DNA of 64,000 nucleotides from Pseudo-nitzschia pungens. Its lineage: Eukaryota > Bacillariophyta > Bacillariophyceae > Bacillariales > Bacillariaceae. Made by a program: the position numbers and the translations under genes. Every line of letters starts with the position of its first letter. Position 1 is the stretch's first letter. This document shows positions 1-11,337 of this stretch, piece by piece. The notes under the pieces are model-generated. The model was not told the DNA's origin. It saw only the letters and a program-made list of their open reading frames with translations, and made no database searches. The stretch lies in the NCBI GenBank assembly GCA_037355855.1, contig CM074760.1, positions 3,092,501 to 3,156,500 of the forward strand, written 5' to 3'.

Positions 1-196
1 CGACCGAAAAGTCATCTTTTGTTGATTTCAAAGGAATAGGGGCACCAGGAGGAGTCGGTGTTGGTGGCGATGAAATTTGCGGTTTGCTTCCACGACGTCC
101 GAGTCGCTTCCAGAGTGGCGCTTTCTGACTCGAGGAATTTGGCGTGTTCTCCCTAGGAGGTTTTTGCTTTGAAACGGTATTGTTCGTCATTGTCAT
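1..196 (-). CDS. N-terminal part of an unidentified Pro/Ser-rich protein (runs off the window)
   Basis: The minus-strand frame is open from an ATG at 194-196 (second in-frame ATG at 188-190) to the window edge, about 65 codons. An in-frame stop lies upstream near 356-358, with no other ATG between it and 196. The visible residues are low complexity: basic patches (KAPLWKRLGRRGSK) followed by a proline-rich stretch (SPPTPTPPGAPIP). No domain is visible in this part. Whether it is a real gene depends on sequence outside the window. Confidence 0.4.
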   Translation of the reverse strand, partial: MTMTNNTVSKQKPPRENTPNSSSQKAPLWKRLGRRGSKPQISSPPTPTPPGAPIPLKSTKDDFSV

Positions 197-1505
197 TGCT
201 TTCAGCGGAATTGCGTGAGCGGAATTATGTAGGTGTTGTCGCGTTGTGAATTCTAAATCAACCTGACGCTCACCGTATATTGTGCAGCAAAGATCCCGAT
301 TAGTTCGAAAGATATAGTGGCGTGATATTGTTTCAAGTTCTCCGTAGTCCAGGTTTCAGGTACGCAGGCAAGGGAAGCAATCGAATTTCGGATTCAATTC
401 CTTTCGATTCGAGACACTACTCGGTGAAGTGATGAAGGGAGGAATACAGTAGCTCCCACCCGGCGTAAGAATCTATCCGCTTGCGTCTCGAAACACCGTA
501 TCATCGACCTCGGTCGTCGTCTAAAGCTCTCCGAAGACGCCTACTCGTGAGCATTTACCCCTTGTTGAGCATGTGGTGTGTTCACGAGAAGGTCAAGTTA
601 TATATTAAAACTGGAGAGAGAGACAAACTCATCGGAAGCGCGGGTATCGCTTTACATAAGCACACCGTTCTGCTCTCATGACCATGACATATTTTTCGTT
701 TTTTCATTTTTCCTATTCTTGCTCGTCGGTCCTTCGACAATGTAACCGTTTTCGTTTTCCCATTGGTTCTTTGGGATCCAGAAACTTGATCATTAACGTC
801 AAATCCAAGCAGGCGCAAACTCTAATGATTATATTCAGCAATGATGATATATATTTTAAAAACTAAGTCTGTACACATGGTGGAATTGGAAAGAGACTGG
901 AGACTTAGACATTTTGATTGCAACAATTTATTTTTTCGAGGCCCAGCGTAACGCGATTTGTACGCCGGCGAGCAGTACGAGTCCTACCGAACAGGGTTCA
1001 GCCCGTTCACCCCGTCGCATACGAGTTCGAGTAGTCTTAGATCGTAGTAAAGTGACTAAATACTGTCAACCCGGAAGCCGTCACATCACGCTGGAAACGA
1101 CACAACACAATACAACACAACACAGGGAGTTTGACCTAGGTGAGTAGAACCTCGCGATCTTTATGCTTAAACGAATTGAATGTTGACCATGAAGACGATA
1201 TAGCTGTAGACAGAGATTACACTGATTACTTCCTGGTAGAATCGGACCATGGCGCTCCTGGCCATTGCAATGCATGTTTTCATTTTTTCAACACCGTCCA
1301 TGCATTTGAACGATTCCGATCTGCGTTGTTTTCCCGTAGAATCAGTACGGAAAATCCTGCCTCGAATTCGCCAAATTTGATTTCAGGCCTAAGCATTCTC
1401 ATCTCTTCTGTCATTTGGCCGGATTTGTATCACTTTTGCTGCTTCTCACCGTTACAACTGTAGGACAAACAAAGCGGTTTCTTATCGAATACACAATATA
1501 TAACA
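197..1505. other. Intergenic, no supported gene
   Basis: Several 60-107-codon frames exist, but none has composition or motifs suggesting a real protein. A short A/C-rich simple repeat (units of CAACA) lies near 1098-1122. The last part is probably the promoter and 5' UTR of the E2 gene that starts at 1506. Confidence 0.5.
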
Positions 1506-2091
<586 letters not shown>

Positions 2092-2940
2092 TCAATACTA
2101 ACATAGCATAATGTGGTTACTGTTGTCACCACATCATCGTAGCGTACCGTATGCGATATAAACCCAAACCTAATTTGGCCTGTAATCTTTGGAAGATCGC
2201 CCAAATGAATAAAATACAACAGGACCATATTTTTGTACGTAACTTTTTTGGAAGAACCTACTGCTACTATGCGGTGTAGTCTTTTAATTTCTTTTCACCA
2301 GTTACCAACCAGGCTTAGGCTGGATTGCGTTTGTCTTTACTGGCATCCCAAAACCGATTGTCTGGTAGCAGCGTCGAAACGTGAGCGCTCTGAATTGATT
2401 CCGTGCTAGTTCAGTAATGTGTCACTGGGCATTGGAGGTTGGCGAGTCGAAGAGGGTTCTTTCTTCCCGAACTTCTCGCACGTCGCTTGTGGTGATTCAT
2501 TCCAGAGATCACCGCCTACATTTTGCACCACACTGCGGCCAAGATTAGGTTTGCATTGGATTCGAAATGAATAGTATTCTTCGGTTCCATACAAGAACAT
2601 TTTGAACAGGAAATCAATACTCTTTCTACAAAACTCATACTTAAACTCGACTGCTGTGCTTCAATCGTTAATTACTAAAAGTCTAATCTGCTTTATTTTT
2701 GTTCTCCAGCCGCCACTCAAGTCACGAAGCACACAACATCCATAGGACAAACATGGTGCCAGGGAAAGGCAATGCAGCGGGAGTGCCCGGTGGATCCAGC
2801 GGAATTTATCGTTGGTTTGCGTACACGTACCGTATCGGAATTCATCGACCGTTTTTTATTTAGTTGCCTAGATGGACCCCTGCCCCATCCGTGCATACAG
2901 TATTCCCGTCTTTGTCTCTCGGGAAACAGAACGATCGAGC
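2092..2940. other. Intergenic between the convergent E2 and RBX1 genes
   Basis: This stretch should hold the 3' UTRs of both neighbours. No supported coding region or RNA gene was seen. The small frames here lack protein-like composition. Confidence 0.5.
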
Positions 2941-3697
2941 CTAGATTCCGAGTTGACCATATCCGGGAATGCGTTCGATCTTGGCGAAGTCCCACTCCTT
3001 GTTGCAGAGAGGACAAACACTTCGGGTTTTCAGCCAGCGCTGGATGCAATCGAGGTGGAAGACGTGACCGCAGTTTCCAAAGGCAATGGAGAGACCATTG
3101 TCGTTGGTCTGGGACGGGTTTGCCTGGTATTCAATCGACGGCTCGTTCAGTGAATTTCGGCAGATTGCGCACTGATTGGTTGTGCGGGATGGGGTTCGAA
3201 AGAAAAAACAAAAGCACAACAAAACAATGTTGGAAATCAAAACAAATACGAAGAACTAATAATGACAAAACCACTATTTTTTCGGAGATTGAAAACAAAT
3301 CAACAAGCCAAGGGAATCCTTTCCTCGCAGTATTTGGTGGAATCCCATCACTTACCGTGTCGGCGCAAATATCCCACGACCACATTGCCACGGCATTCCA
3401 TTTCTTGATCTCGAAACGAGGAGGAAGCCCCGAGGGCTTTGCGGCAGGCTTTGCCTACAATGAATGAAACGAACGATCACTGCGTCAGTACAGGAAACAA
3501 TATAGCAAAAAACCTTTCCCAGAGGCAACTGGACTCTTGGTTCCGGTTCCAATGAAGGCGATGCATCGATCATTTTATTCTACCGGATTCTTTCACTCAT
3601 TCCATCGATCCCAAAAAAAACGCAACAAACTCACTGGTTCTGGTGCGGGTGCAGCATCTTCCATGTGTACATCGGCGCTTCCGCTTGCTTCGGCCAT
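2941..3697 (-). CDS. RBX1/ROC1-like RING-H2 subunit of cullin-RING ubiquitin ligases
   Basis: The RING subunit binds cullins and recruits ubiquitin-charged E2. Three exons on the minus strand are 3697-3635, 3454-3356 and 3171-2941. Both introns are phase 0 (donors GTGAGT and GTAAGT; acceptors TTGTAG and ATCAG). The product is 130 aa. The N-terminus is acidic and short (MEDAAPAPEP). It is followed by the cullin-binding strand RFEIKKWNAVAMWSWDI, then the RING-H2 domain: CAIC, the expanded loop, CGHVFHLDC and CPLC. The splice joining DICADT to CAICR gives the same spacing as known RBX proteins. Human RBX1 has CPLD at the last zinc ligand. This protein has CPLC, as RBX2 does, but the RWLKTRSVCPL segment is RBX1-like. 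The C-terminus is about 15 residues longer than human RBX1. Assignment to RBX1 rather than RBX2 rests on the RWLKTR segment and the N-terminus. Confidence 0.88.
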
Positions 3698-5230
3698 GGT
3701 GTAGTTTGCTGTTTGGATGTGTTTTGTCGGGAATGCTGAGGATGAAGGGGGTTTTGCCTTCTGATATTGTTGAAAATCGTTGATTCCACTCTTTACCCTA
3801 TATGGCAAGACACAAGACCTGCTGCTCTGGGAGAAAGCGAGTCCGTACTCGTACCGGCATTGTGTTGATCTTGCTGATAGATTGATTCCCTGGGTCTTAG
3901 ATTTTGGCGTTAAAAAAAATTTCCAAATGAGTTCCTGACAGTTGCGCCCAATGATCTTACCTTACAGAACTCATCACTGTACGACGTAAAAGTACGAAGT
4001 GTAGTTCGTACCGGTATGACCAAGGGGAACGTCCAAGTGGGCGACACGCGTTCGGATTTTTTTCTTTACACGTAAGGTTACGAGTAAGTTAAGATTACTT
4101 GTACCGTACTCGTACTGTATCGCGAGATGAGAAATGGCGGAGTTCCTGTCTCAGACCCAAGACTTCGGCGTCTCCTCCTCACTCACTCGCTCACTCACTA
4201 ATTCTGACCATTATTTTTTAGTACCAGGTACCAGTAGTTAGTGGAGTTGTAAGAAATAATCCTTAACTCTTGTAGGATTGACAACGGAGCTTTTACTTCC
4301 TTAAGAAGTAGGAAGAGTGTGAGAAACCGGATTTTGGTAAAAATAAAAAAAAGCTGTTTCTTATGCGTAGCTCTAGCTCAAAATCAACGCTTAAAAACTC
4401 CGGCATTCTTTGTTATGCAAATAGATATTTTAGATGTTTTTAATAGGAAATAGCTTTATTAATTGATCTGTTTTTGAATCAGTTGGCATAGTATATGTTT
4501 GTCGCAGTTGTAGTATTACTTGTTTTTGTGACAAGTTGGCATAATATATTTTCGTCGGAGTTGTGATGCTGGTTTTTAATGAAAATTTTCTGATTTCGTA
4601 CCTCTACGGTAGTGGTTTTGATACCGTACGTATGTGTGTGGTTGATATGTAGTACCGGTATGGTAGGACTATTATATGGCATGAGTAACAACACGGTAAT
4701 TGAGTTTTGGTACCGTACCGTACGTAATACGTACAGTATGTATGAATCAGTCTGTAATTTTTACTACCATGTTCAAAATCATACAATTTTTTATTAGTGG
4801 ATTACTATGAGGTAAGATTACCGGCGGTACTTTAATCAGCTAGTACCTATTAACTCGTACTAATTATACGCTGATACAGTAATCAATAAGTGTACTTATT
4901 AATTGTAGGAGTATCAATAAGTTAACTTATCAATTACTGCTTTTATAAAGCGCGCACGCACATGTATCTGACACAGGAGCCATGTATCTGACACACGAAA
5001 AGTTTTTGGTAAATATTATAATAAATCCCTAAAAAACAAGGGAATTTAAATGTTGAATTGAGTTTAGGTACCATACGTAATACATATAGTATGTATGCAT
5101 CAGTCTGTAATTTTTACTACTATGTTCAAAATCGTGGAAATATTGTAAATTTGGACATTCCTGGTACAAAAGGTCTGTAGAAACCCTGTCAAAATATCGT
5201 GATCAAGGTACCTACCTTGGAAAAGAGCCC
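3698..5230. other. Intergenic, AT-rich, GTAC-rich
   Basis: No gene is supported. The sequence contains many TACGTAC/CGTACG palindromes and an exact GTAAGGTTAC motif at 4072-4081. A segment near 4710-4770 (starting TACCGTACGTAATAC) recurs in diverged form near 5065-5135, so a local duplication is likely. Confidence 0.5.
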
Positions 5231-5690
5231 GTTTGTTCGTCTGTTCGTCTGTTCATACGTTCGTCTGTTCATACACTGGTATGTTGGTCTGTTGATATGA
5301 TTGTATGTTCGTCTGTTCGTCTGTTAACACCAGTCTTCATACTTCATACGTTCATCTGTTCATACATTGCTATGTTCGTCTGTTCCTACAATTTTATGTT
5401 CGTCTGCTTGTCTGCTCGTCTGTTGGTATGCTCGTCTGTTCATCTGCTAATCTGTTCATATGTTCATCTGTACATACTCTGGTATGTTGGTCTGTTGGTA
5501 TGATTATATGTTCGTCTGTTCGCCTGCTCGTCTGCTCGTCTGTTCATATGTTCGTCTGTTCAAACGTTCGTCTGTTCGTATGCTTATATGTTTGTCTGTT
5601 CGTCTGTTCGTATGTTCATCTGTTCGTCTGTTCATATGTTTGTCTGTTCATACGTTGGTATGTTCCTCTGTTTGTATGATTGTATGTTGA
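5231..5690 (+). repeat. Degenerate minisatellite with an 8-bp period (GTTCGTCT)
   Basis: About 57 units of 8 bp follow the consensus GTTCGTCT, with variants such as GTTCATAC, GTTGGTAT and GTTCATAT. Because 8 is not a multiple of 3 and the units lack stop codons on the plus strand, all three plus-strand frames stay open. They all read a repeating Val-Cys-Ser-Ser-Val-Arg-Leu-like peptide. The apparent proteins here are therefore repeat artefacts. Confidence 0.9.
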
Positions 5691-5750
5691 TAGAGACGGA
5701 ACTTTACAGGATTAATGGAGACACTTGACAGGATGATGCTAGACAGGATG

Positions 5751-6427
5751 CTAGGAGTTGGGGTATGTAGATCCAGTACAAATCCTACTTGAGGGGCCTA
5801 GCATCCTGTCTAGCATCCTGTTTAGTATCGCCTTTTTGGTTCTTCAGTTCCGTTCTCATCTTAGCATCCTGTATATCTTATAATACAGGGCTGCTAAGAG
5901 TTGGGGTATGTAGATCCAGTACAAATCCTACTTGAGGGGCCTAGCATCCTGCTGTTTAGTATCGCCTTCTTGGTTCTTCAGTTCTGTTCTTATCTTAGCA
6001 TCCTGTATATCTTATAATATAGGGCTGCTAAGAGTTGGGGTATGTAGATCCAGCACAAATCCTACTTGAGGGGCCTAGCATCCTGTCTAGCATCCTGTTT
6101 AGTATCACCTTTTTGGTTCTTCAGTTCCGTTCTTATCTTAGCATCCTGTATATCTTATAATATAGGGCTGCTAGGAGTTGGGGTATGTAGATCCAGTACA
6201 AATCCTACTTGAGGGGCTTAGCATCCTGTCTAGCATCCTGTTTAGTATCGCCTTTTTGGTTCTTCAGTTCCGTTCTCATCTTAGCATCCTGTATATCTTA
6301 TAATACAGGGCTGCTAAGAGTTGGGGTATGTAGATCCAGTACAAATCCTACTTGAGGGGCCTAGCATCCTGCTGTTTAGTATCGCCTTCTTGGTTCTTCA
6401 GTTCTGTTCTTATCTTAGCATCCTGTA
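5751..6427 (+). repeat. Satellite array, left part: five 134/143-bp units
   Basis: Units start (at CTAAGAGTTGGGG or CTAGGAGTTGGGG) at 5751, 5894, 6028, 6171 and 6314. Spacings are 143, 134, 143 and 143 bp. The short unit lacks 9 bp in the CATCCTGTCTAGCATCCTG segment. Units 1 and 4 are nearly identical and units 2 and 5 are identical over the part present, giving a three-unit higher-order repeat of 420 bp. The array is cut by the first gypsy element exactly at CTGTA (6423-6427) and resumes at 12268. Confidence 0.9.
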
Positions 6428-6612
6428 TGCCATACCCCGGGTCTACTAGTGAATAAAGTAGTGATATGCAAATTGTGAGCCCTATTGGTTAGTCTATTTG
6501 CTACAGTTCTAAGAGCCCTCCGAATCAGCGATTCTGTCGGCTCGCTGATTCTTTTATCCTTATCCTTAATCCAGTCCCGAGTGGACTCGTGACTGTATTT
6601 TGGTGCACGGCA
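6428..6612 (-). repeat. 3' LTR of gypsy copy 1
   Basis: The 185-bp LTR runs from TGCCATACC to GGTGCACGGCA on the plus strand and matches 12083-12267 base for base by eye. Its two ends are short inverted repeats (TGCC...GGCA). Confidence 0.95.
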
Positions 6613-6623
6613 TACTCCTCCAT
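6613..6623 (-). other. Polypurine tract next to the 3' LTR, copy 1
   Basis: On the minus strand the bases abutting the 3' LTR read ATGGAGGAGTA, a short purine-rich tract at the position where plus-strand DNA synthesis is primed. Confidence 0.6.
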
Positions 6624-6630
6624 GGTACTG

Positions 6631-9600
6631 TTACGATTTAATAGGATCCCTGCAATAATAGGGGTGTACTCTCCTAATGTTAACCCGATCGGTTACAAAG
6701 GGAGCAGTTTCAATAGTTACAGTTCCATTGTTATGGGCCTTGATCACCTTGTAAGGTCCTTGTCGTGGGAAGGATAGTTTCGGAACAATGCCCTTCCTTT
6801 CCAGGGTGACATAGTCTCCTTCCTTGTAGACATGGGGAATCCTCTTCTGATTCTCCCGGATATTACTCTTGTGGATACTCTTTTGTTTCCTTGCTTGGAT
6901 TGCTTCCCAATCCACTGGGAAGTTCACAGGCATGAACATATCCCGTCCGAACACCAGTTGTGCTGGGGAATACCCCAGAGTTGTATGGATGGCGCTTCGG
7001 ATAGCATAGGCCGCCTTGGTAGTGAACTCCTCAAAGGGGTCCTTCTCGTGGAGGTCTCTTTGTTCCAGGTTAAAGGACAATAGGCAGTCCTTCAGGACCT
7101 GGTGGATTCTCTCCAGCACTGAGTTGGATTGTGGGTTCCAGGCGCCACTGGGTTTTCTTTTCATCCCCATGTTGTCACAGAGCTCTTGGAACTCTGCTTT
7201 GAACTCACTTCCACCATCGAATCCGATTTCTTTTGGTCGAGGATATCTTGCTAGCCAGGTACTATCCAACAATCGTTGAGTTTCTGCTGCATTTGGCGAG
7301 TCCTTCAGGTGAGCCAGTTCAAACCATCCGGTCACTGGGTCCACCATGGTGAGGACATGGATGTGGTAGTCTTTACCATTTTTGTTGTGGACAGTTGCAG
7401 GTCCCCAGAGGTCCACATTGACCCTCTGCCATTTGGTGACTTCCACTGCTTTCTCCGGTAGTAGTCCATACTTCTTCCGGCCACTCTTTTTGAACATCTG
7501 GCACGTGTGACAGTGTTTACAGAGATCCTGAACGTCCTTTCGTAGGCCTTTCCAGGTGAACACCGAGCGTATGCTCTGTTCCATTCTCTTTTCTCCGGGA
7601 TGGACCAACATGCTGTGGTACCATTCCATGACTCTGTCCTTGAGTTTGTCGGGAATCAGAATCTTTCCTTCTTTGTGGATTAGGTTGTAACCTTCCACCA
7701 TTTTGGTGGTTAGTCGATTGTCTTTTTCCAGAGCACTCATGATTCCTGTGTCCTTTTGTTGGTAGAACTGAATCATGTCCGGGGCAAGTGGGAATGTACT
7801 ATTGCCCTGGAATTCTTCCGGCGCTTCTCCAAGCGGGAATAGGAGTTGCCGGAGGTGCTCTTCCTCATCCGCGTAGGTGAGGGGCTTATTTGGTGGTAGC
7901 CATTCCACCGTATCTGCTGGGTCATCCGTAATATCCAGTCGTGATAGTGCATCTGCTGCATCGTTGTCTTTGCCAGCCACATGCTTGACTACCGGGTGGA
8001 ACTCCTCCATGAGGAGTCTCCACCGGACCATCCTTTGGGTGGGCATCTGCTGATAGAGCAGGTTAAGGTGGTCTGTGTGAATAATCACATCTTGTCCTCG
8101 TAGGATTCCTTCGAATGCCTTCAGGCCTTCTACTATGCCCAGGAGTTCTTTTTCTCCAACAGTGTAGTTGAGCTGCGCCGAGTTCAGCTTCCGGGTGTAG
8201 AAACCAAGGGGCTTGCCATCTTGGCATACAGTTGCTCCCAGTTGCCTATCGCTGGCGTCTGAGTAGAGATGAAATGGTTTCGTAAAGTCCGGGAATGCAA
8301 GCTTAGCTTCATCTGCGAGCATCCTCTTCGCCTCCATGAAAGCTTTCTGCTCTGCTGGACCCCAATACCAGTTCATTTTGCCCTTCTTCCCTGCTAGTTT
8401 GTTCAGAGGGGCCAGGATGTGGGAGCGGCGCTTCCACATGTCCCTGTAAAAGTTTACCATTCCAAGAAACATCTTGAGTTGCTTGGTGTTCTTGGGGGCT
8501 TCTAGTCGCTGCATCGCCTCCAGTTTCTTTGGCTGGGGCTGAATGCCTTCTGTTGTTAACAGAAATCCCAGATATTCCACTTCTTTTTGCATGAAAAAGG
8601 ATTTTCTGAGGTTGGCTCGGAAGCCAGCATCGTCCAGTCTCTGTAGAACTGTATCTATTTTGCTGAGGTGATCCTGTTCGGATTCCCCTTCTCGCTGGAT
8701 GATGAGAATATCATCAATATAGACCAGCACATAGTCCAGGTCACCGAGTAGGTTCATCATGACGGATTGGAAGATATCCGGTGCGCATGCGATTCCCATT
8801 GCCAGTCTCTTGTAGGCATACTTCCCCCATGGTAAAATGGTAGAGCAAATCTTTTGGCTCTCCTTGCAAATGGGGATGGTATAGTATCCTTGGGACAAGT
8901 CCAGTGCCGTAGCTGATTTGAACTTTTGTAGTCTCTGGATTGTTTCCCCTATTCGTGGTAGTGGGAACGGTTTTCGTTGGATGGCTGCGTTCATCTTCCG
9001 AAAGTCAGTTAGGACGCGAATGTCCCCTGTCTTCTTCGGTTGGCAAAACGTGGGAGATGCCCATGGTGAATCATCATCATGGGGGAGTTTTTCCAGCACC
9101 CCGATGTCACAGAGCCTGGTGATCTCCTTTCGTAAGGCTTGTTCAAAGGCATGGGGTACAGAATAGTACCGCTGCCGGACCGGTTTGACCCCTGGTTGAA
9201 GTTCAATGGACACCGGTTTTATATTTTTCAGAAGACCCAATCCTCCTCCAAAGAGTGTTGGAAATTTCTTTAGTGTTTTCTTCAAGGCTTCCTTGGACGC
9301 GTTTGTAATCTCCAGGTCATTGACCATAGCGTCTATATCGACTTTGGAGTAGTCTGCATCCAGAATTTTGGCTTGCCTTTCTTCCTCCTGTTGGAGGATT
9401 GGACTCTGTGTGTTGGCAAAGAATACTGCCTCACATTTGTCCGGGTTCGAGAGCTCCCCCATTCCCTTCATGGGGATGGAGTCGCCCTGCCATTCAATTG
9501 TTCGGGAGCTGTATTTTATATCCAGTCCGAGTTGTGCCATTAGATCGGATCCTATGATCATGTCATAGGGCACTTCCTCATGGTGGTGATATTCATCCAC

Positions 9601-9897
9601 TTGGAAGGTCCATTTGATGGTCTTGGAGTTTGAAAATTCTATCAGCCTTAGTCCCACTGAAGCCGCAGACTTGGTTCTGAACTTGCCCCCATATGTGTTG
9701 TAGGTGACAGATCTTCGGTCTCGGTTCGTTAGTTGACTTCGGTCGACAAAGTGCCTTAGTATGATGGATTTGGAGCACCCGGAGTCGAGTAGGCCCCGGA
9801 GCATCCTCCCCCTTCCCTTGTGGTCCAATACCTCCACACAGACGTCTGCGAATCGGTTGATTACTCGCGGTCCGGTGTGGATGGTATCAGAAGCCAT
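6631..9897 (-). CDS. pol: Pol polyprotein of gypsy copy 1 (protease, RT, RNase H, integrase)
   Basis: The product is 1088 aa. Domains in order: a retropepsin-type aspartic protease with LLDSG near residues 36-40; a reverse transcriptase with the catalytic YIDD at about 393-396 and the RVLTDFRKMN block; an RNase H starting near FHLYSDASD (about 543-551); and an integrase. The integrase has a Zn-binding HHCC region ending CKHCHTC and a DDE core (VDLWGP, GFDGGSEF, VLERIHQ). It ends with a GPY-type tail (QGPYKV). No chromodomain follows the GPY region. The ATG lies directly after the gag TGA and in the same frame, so Pol may be made by stop readthrough or by reinitiation. No frameshift or internal stop is present. 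Confidence 0.95.
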   Translation of the reverse strand: MASDTIHTGPRVINRFADVCVEVLDHKGRGRMLRGLLDSGCSKSIILRHFVDRSQLTNRDRRSVTYNTYGGKFRTKSAASVGLRLIEFSNSKTIKWTFQVDEYHHHEEVPYDMIIGSDLMAQLGLDIKYSSRTIEWQGDSIPMKGMGELSNPDKCEAVFFANTQSPILQQEEERQAKILDADYSKVDIDAMVNDLEITNASKEALKKTLKKFPTLFGGGLGLLKNIKPVSIELQPGVKPVRQRYYSVPHAFEQALRKEITRLCDIGVLEKLPHDDDSPWASPTFCQPKKTGDIRVLTDFRKMNAAIQRKPFPLPRIGETIQRLQKFKSATALDLSQGYYTIPICKESQKICSTILPWGKYAYKRLAMGIACAPDIFQSVMMNLLGDLDYVLVYIDDILIIQREGESEQDHLSKIDTVLQRLDDAGFRANLRKSFFMQKEVEYLGFLLTTEGIQPQPKKLEAMQRLEAPKNTKQLKMFLGMVNFYRDMWKRRSHILAPLNKLAGKKGKMNWYWGPAEQKAFMEAKRMLADEAKLAFPDFTKPFHLYSDASDRQLGATVCQDGKPLGFYTRKLNSAQLNYTVGEKELLGIVEGLKAFEGILRGQDVIIHTDHLNLLYQQMPTQRMVRWRLLMEEFHPVVKHVAGKDNDAADALSRLDITDDPADTVEWLPPNKPLTYADEEEHLRQLLFPLGEAPEEFQGNSTFPLAPDMIQFYQQKDTGIMSALEKDNRLTTKMVEGYNLIHKEGKILIPDKLKDRVMEWYHSMLVHPGEKRMEQSIRSVFTWKGLRKDVQDLCKHCHTCQMFKKSGRKKYGLLPEKAVEVTKWQRVNVDLWGPATVHNKNGKDYHIHVLTMVDPVTGWFELAHLKDSPNAAETQRLLDSTWLARYPRPKEIGFDGGSEFKAEFQELCDNMGMKRKPSGAWNPQSNSVLERIHQVLKDCLLSFNLEQRDLHEKDPFEEFTTKAAYAIRSAIHTTLGYSPAQLVFGRDMFMPVNFPVDWEAIQARKQKSIHKSNIRENQKRIPHVYKEGDYVTLERKGIVPKLSFPRQGPYKVIKAHNNGTVTIETAPFVTDRVNIRRVHPYYCRDPIKS

Positions 9898-11337
9898 TCA
9901 GTTGTGGGATCCTTTCTTTTTAAAGGTCTTTCTGTACTTTCTTCTGTACTCTTTGAGTTCCCGTTCGGAGATGTCGATCTCGTCATCGGAGACTTCGTGG
10001 TCAGCTTGGGCCGTGGCCAGTACATAAGAGTACTCGTGGTTCGATAGGTTCCTTCCCCAGTGGGGTTTGGAGTGTTGCTCAGTGTCTGAGTCTTGTTCTT
10101 TTGCCACAAAGTGCTCCTTGAGCAGGTTGATGGTTTCCCGGTCGAACTTCCCCTTCTTGTGGGGACCACCGGTTAGTTTCCAGCATTTGCCGGCATGGAC
10201 CTTGCCACAGGTCTTGCACAGCTGTTTGTTGCTGTTGTCCACAGGGCGCTTCTTTTTGCCAGGGGATTTCCCGTGGTGGGTTCCTCCCCCAGATGCGGCC
10301 TTGGGGGTCTTCTTGGTGACACCGGTCTGCTTTTCGAGGTCGGTGATGCGTTGTTGCATTACTGTTTCCTTCCGGATGGTGATTTCCAGGTTTTCGAGCT
10401 TGTCGATAGTGGTGTTAAAGGAGTGGGTGTAGAGGTCCCAACTAATGTGCTCCAGTTTCTCGCGTTGGGAGTGGGTCATGTTGGAATCCAAGATTTCCTT
10501 CAGTTCTCCTTGGGTGAAACTTCTTGGTGTTTCCATTTGGTCACTGCCACATTCCCAGAGGCATTCTGGGAGATAGCTTTGGAGTTCGGCCATTCGATTG
10601 GCCCAGGCTCTAATGCCATGTTTGAGGTCCACGCGCATGCCTCGCATGAATCGGCGGAGGACGATATACGAGCGCTTGCCGTGTTGGTCATTGCCAAAGA
10701 TTTTGAGCTTGAGGGCATGCATGCATTCCTCGATGACATCCTTTCTGTACTCCTGGGATTGGTAGTACTGGGTGAGGGCGCTTGCGACCTTTTTCTTTGG
10801 GATTGGAGACTCGAGGTTGTCGGTCTCCGATTCTTTGTCCGATCTCGCCGTGGCTGTGTCGGTTTTGTCGGCGTTTGGAGATTTCTCCTTTGCCGTCTCC
10901 TTGGAGGCTCCCTTGGGAGTTTCGGTGGCGTCTTGCCCCATTGATAGCAGGATGTTTGCTTGGTCCCTTTGCGCGATCTCTTGGATCTTGTTCTGTACGT
11001 GTCTGGTGTGGTGGACCTTGTGGGTTGGTTCGGCCAAGTAGGTCCGAGCGAGCGTTCGCTGGACAAGTCCGAGTGCCTCAGTAGAGAGAATTCTCTGTAG
11101 AACCTCCAATTTCTGGTCTCCGTGGAGTTTGTCATTGCCAGCAATTTTCTGGTCAAAGTCTCTCTTCCAGATAAGGAAGAGTTCTGGTCTTTCAGTACCA
11201 TTGAGAACCTTCAGGTAGTCGCTGAATGCAATTCCACCTTGTTCGCTGTCTACATTCATCTTTACGGTGGTGGCGTCTTCCGGCCAGTCCTCCCGTGTGA
11301 TGTTGAAAGGTTTCAGTTTGGTTCCTTTGGTCGCCAT
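9898..11337 (-). CDS. gag: Gag protein of gypsy copy 1
   Basis: The 479-aa capsid/nucleocapsid precursor has a highly charged linker in its first half. Near residue 370-385 it has a zinc knuckle reading CKTCGKVHAGKC, which is C-x2-C-x3-H-x3-C. This is one residue shorter in two intervals than the standard CCHC knuckle. Lysine-rich stretches (GKKKRP) around the knuckle suit RNA binding. It ends with TGA, and pol continues in the same frame. It is about 98-99% identical to the Gag of the second copy. Confidence 0.93.
   Translation of the reverse strand: MATKGTKLKPFNITREDWPEDATTVKMNVDSEQGGIAFSDYLKVLNGTERPELFLIWKRDFDQKIAGNDKLHGDQKLEVLQRILSTEALGLVQRTLARTYLAEPTHKVHHTRHVQNKIQEIAQRDQANILLSMGQDATETPKGASKETAKEKSPNADKTDTATARSDKESETDNLESPIPKKKVASALTQYYQSQEYRKDVIEECMHALKLKIFGNDQHGKRSYIVLRRFMRGMRVDLKHGIRAWANRMAELQSYLPECLWECGSDQMETPRSFTQGELKEILDSNMTHSQREKLEHISWDLYTHSFNTTIDKLENLEITIRKETVMQQRITDLEKQTGVTKKTPKAASGGGTHHGKSPGKKKRPVDNSNKQLCKTCGKVHAGKCWKLTGGPHKKGKFDRETINLLKEHFVAKEQDSDTEQHSKPHWGRNLSNHEYSYVLATAQADHEVSDDEIDISERELKEYRRKYRKTFKKKGSHN

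Noticed and set aside
5297..5690. Cys/Val-rich open frames of 68-124 codons
   Set aside because: They are the 8-bp minisatellite read in each of three frames; similar peptides in all phases show it is repeat translation.
5751..6427. CRISPR-like array
   Set aside because: Units of 134-143 bp repeat over their full length with no unique spacers; this is a eukaryotic satellite.
10195..10944. Antisense frame of 249 codons over gag (and its twin at 16405-17076)
   Set aside because: It is present in both element copies only because the gag sequence is conserved; the sense frame has the zinc knuckle.
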